The notes under the pieces: model-generated
Database searches by the model: none
The model's input: only the letters and a program-made list of their open reading frames with translations
Told to the model about the DNA's origin: nothing
Assembly: GCA_018136815.1 (NCBI GenBank)
Contig: CM030936.1
Coordinates: 3,672,474 to 3,736,473, forward strand
Origin: Isochrysis galbana
Taxonomy: Eukaryota; Haptophyta; Isochrysidales; Isochrysidaceae
Length of the DNA: 64,000 bases
Reading direction: 5' to 3'
Program-made: the position numbers and the translations under genes
Shown here: positions 63,171 through 64,000 of the stretch, in pieces
How positions within the stretch are numbered: the first letter of the stretch is position 1
Layout: every line of letters starts with the position of its first letter

Positions 63171-63589
63171 GGAGGAACTATCAGTAAAAAATGGGTGCCT
63201 CCCAAGCAAGTGTGTATGTGTATGTAGTATGTAAAAAATCTTTTAAAAACTGGCCGCTACTTGCACGGCGCGAGGCAGATCGCTGGTGCTACCTCTAACT
63301 ACCCTCCCTTTCCTACCACTACCCCTTTCCCCTCCCCCGTTTCCTTTTCTGGAAGACCGGGGGAGGGGAGGCCGCGCGCGCTGCTTCGACCAGGGGCGTG
63401 AGACAGAGGACAGAGGGGGTAATAAGAGTGTGTAGATGTCCCTGCTCGGGTGTCCATCTGTCCATCCCGCCCCCTTGGGGGCCGGTATTCAGTAATATGT
63501 GTACATAGTATGTAGAGCTAAGTATGTACTCTACTCCTATGTACCTGTACTCTACCCGCACGCGCATTAAGGTTCCGCAGGATTTCTGG

Positions 63590-63730
63590 GGGGGGGGGGG
63601 GAGTAGCATAGATGCTCCGTCAGGTATCAGGTCATCAGGTTTCGGCTCCCTTAGCATGATATCAGGTCCCATTCTCAGCCTAATATCAGGTTGTTATGCG
63701 ATATTATAAGTATAGTAGTGAAATATCAAA
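63590..63730. repeat. ATATCAGG-iterating repeat, copy 3
   Basis: ATGCTCCGTCAGGTATCAGG, TCATCAGG, ATGATATCAGG, CTAATATCAGG, then TATTATAAG. The same start (GCTCCGTCAGG) and order as 22140-22255. Confidence 0.6.
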
Positions 63731-63817
63731 AGAATAGCTTACCTGTACTTCTGCATTGCTGATCATTGATTATTAATTACCCTCGGTCAGACCTCAGACG
63801 CTAATCTTTTGCTTTTG

Positions 63818-63930
63818 TGTTTGGTCGCCATGGAGGGGTGGGGGGGGCGCCCCTCCTCACTGTTTTGACTCCCCTCATGCCCTCATGAGTCATGAGGGGG
63901 GAGAACCACCCATCCCCCCTTTCATTTCCC
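63818..63930 (+). repeat. retroelement-family 5' end fragment
   Basis: TTGGTCGCCATGGAGGGGTG ... GACTCCCCTCATG ... GGGGAGAACCACCCATCCC, matching 57226-57310. The CCCTCATGAGTCATGAGGGG palindrome inside it is an extra feature of this copy. Confidence 0.5.
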
Positions 63931-64000
63931 CCGCTGTTTTTCGCGTCAAGTAGTGTACGACTACTACTACAAGAGAATTCAATTGTCAATTGTCACAAAT

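Noticed and set aside
1-64000. CRISPR array, bacterial operon or prophage
   Set aside because: No spaced direct repeats of CRISPR type and no ribosome-binding sites; spliced genes show the window is eukaryotic nuclear DNA.

Overview
This is a nuclear genome window from a photosynthetic, probably flagellated eukaryotic alga. The best guess is a haptophyte-like or other secondary-plastid alga; that is an inference from gene content, not from a marker gene. The protein genes have GT-AG introns whose phases match exactly, GC-rich codon use, a plastid isoprenoid gene (ispG), a cilium-type LRR/IQ protein, and core eukaryotic genes (Pol III subunit C3, NSUN2, a PiT phosphate transporter, a TLC membrane protein). 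Between genes lie long pyrimidine/purine tracts, homopolymers and decayed transposons. A 100-N assembly gap sits at 24703-24802.

Layout. 0.3-2.6 kb (+): large basic protein of unknown function. 3.3 kb (-): frameshifted cytochrome b561 relic. 5.4-8.9 kb (+): LRRIQ3-like protein. 9.9-15 kb (-): multidomain RNA-repair protein (Rnl1-type ligase, HAD, 2H phosphoesterase, P-loop kinase), the most striking gene here. 18.0-19.8 kb (+): PiT phosphate transporter. 20-24 kb: repeats. 24.8-28.5 kb (+): ispG in 11 visible exons, its 5' end lost in the gap. 29-34 kb: transposon debris with a chromodomain gene and a convergent unknown gene. 34.4-34.9 kb (-): a 97-residue ATP6AP2-tail homologue in three exons, the last only 15 nt. 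35.56-39.06 kb: a hAT element carrying a second DNA transposon inside it (34-bp perfect terminal inverted repeats, two coding regions). 39.8-41.5 kb (-): TLC-domain protein. 42.5-45.1 kb (+): POLR3C. 46.5-49.9 kb (+): LRR protein with a 'VSHPWL' domain. 50-53.6 kb: non-LTR retrotransposon 3' part and hAT relic. 54.4-56.8 kb (+): WW-domain protein with a duplicated motif. 57.7-59.0 kb (+): retrotransposon ORF1-like gene. 60.0-62.2 kb (-): NSUN2-type RNA m5C methyltransferase.

The host genes are not an operon or a visible cluster; they are unrelated neighbours separated by repeats. Three act on RNA (repair ligase, Pol III subunit, tRNA methyltransferase), which may be coincidence. At least four dispersed repeat families recur: a non-LTR element with a conserved 3' end followed by a T-run (six copies of the end), a tRNA-headed SINE-like repeat (four copies), an ATATCAGG-iterating repeat (three copies) and a GGTCGCCATGGAG-type 5' end (four or five copies). 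Exon coordinates were derived by hand from splice signals, reading-frame continuity and recalled family features; no search was run.
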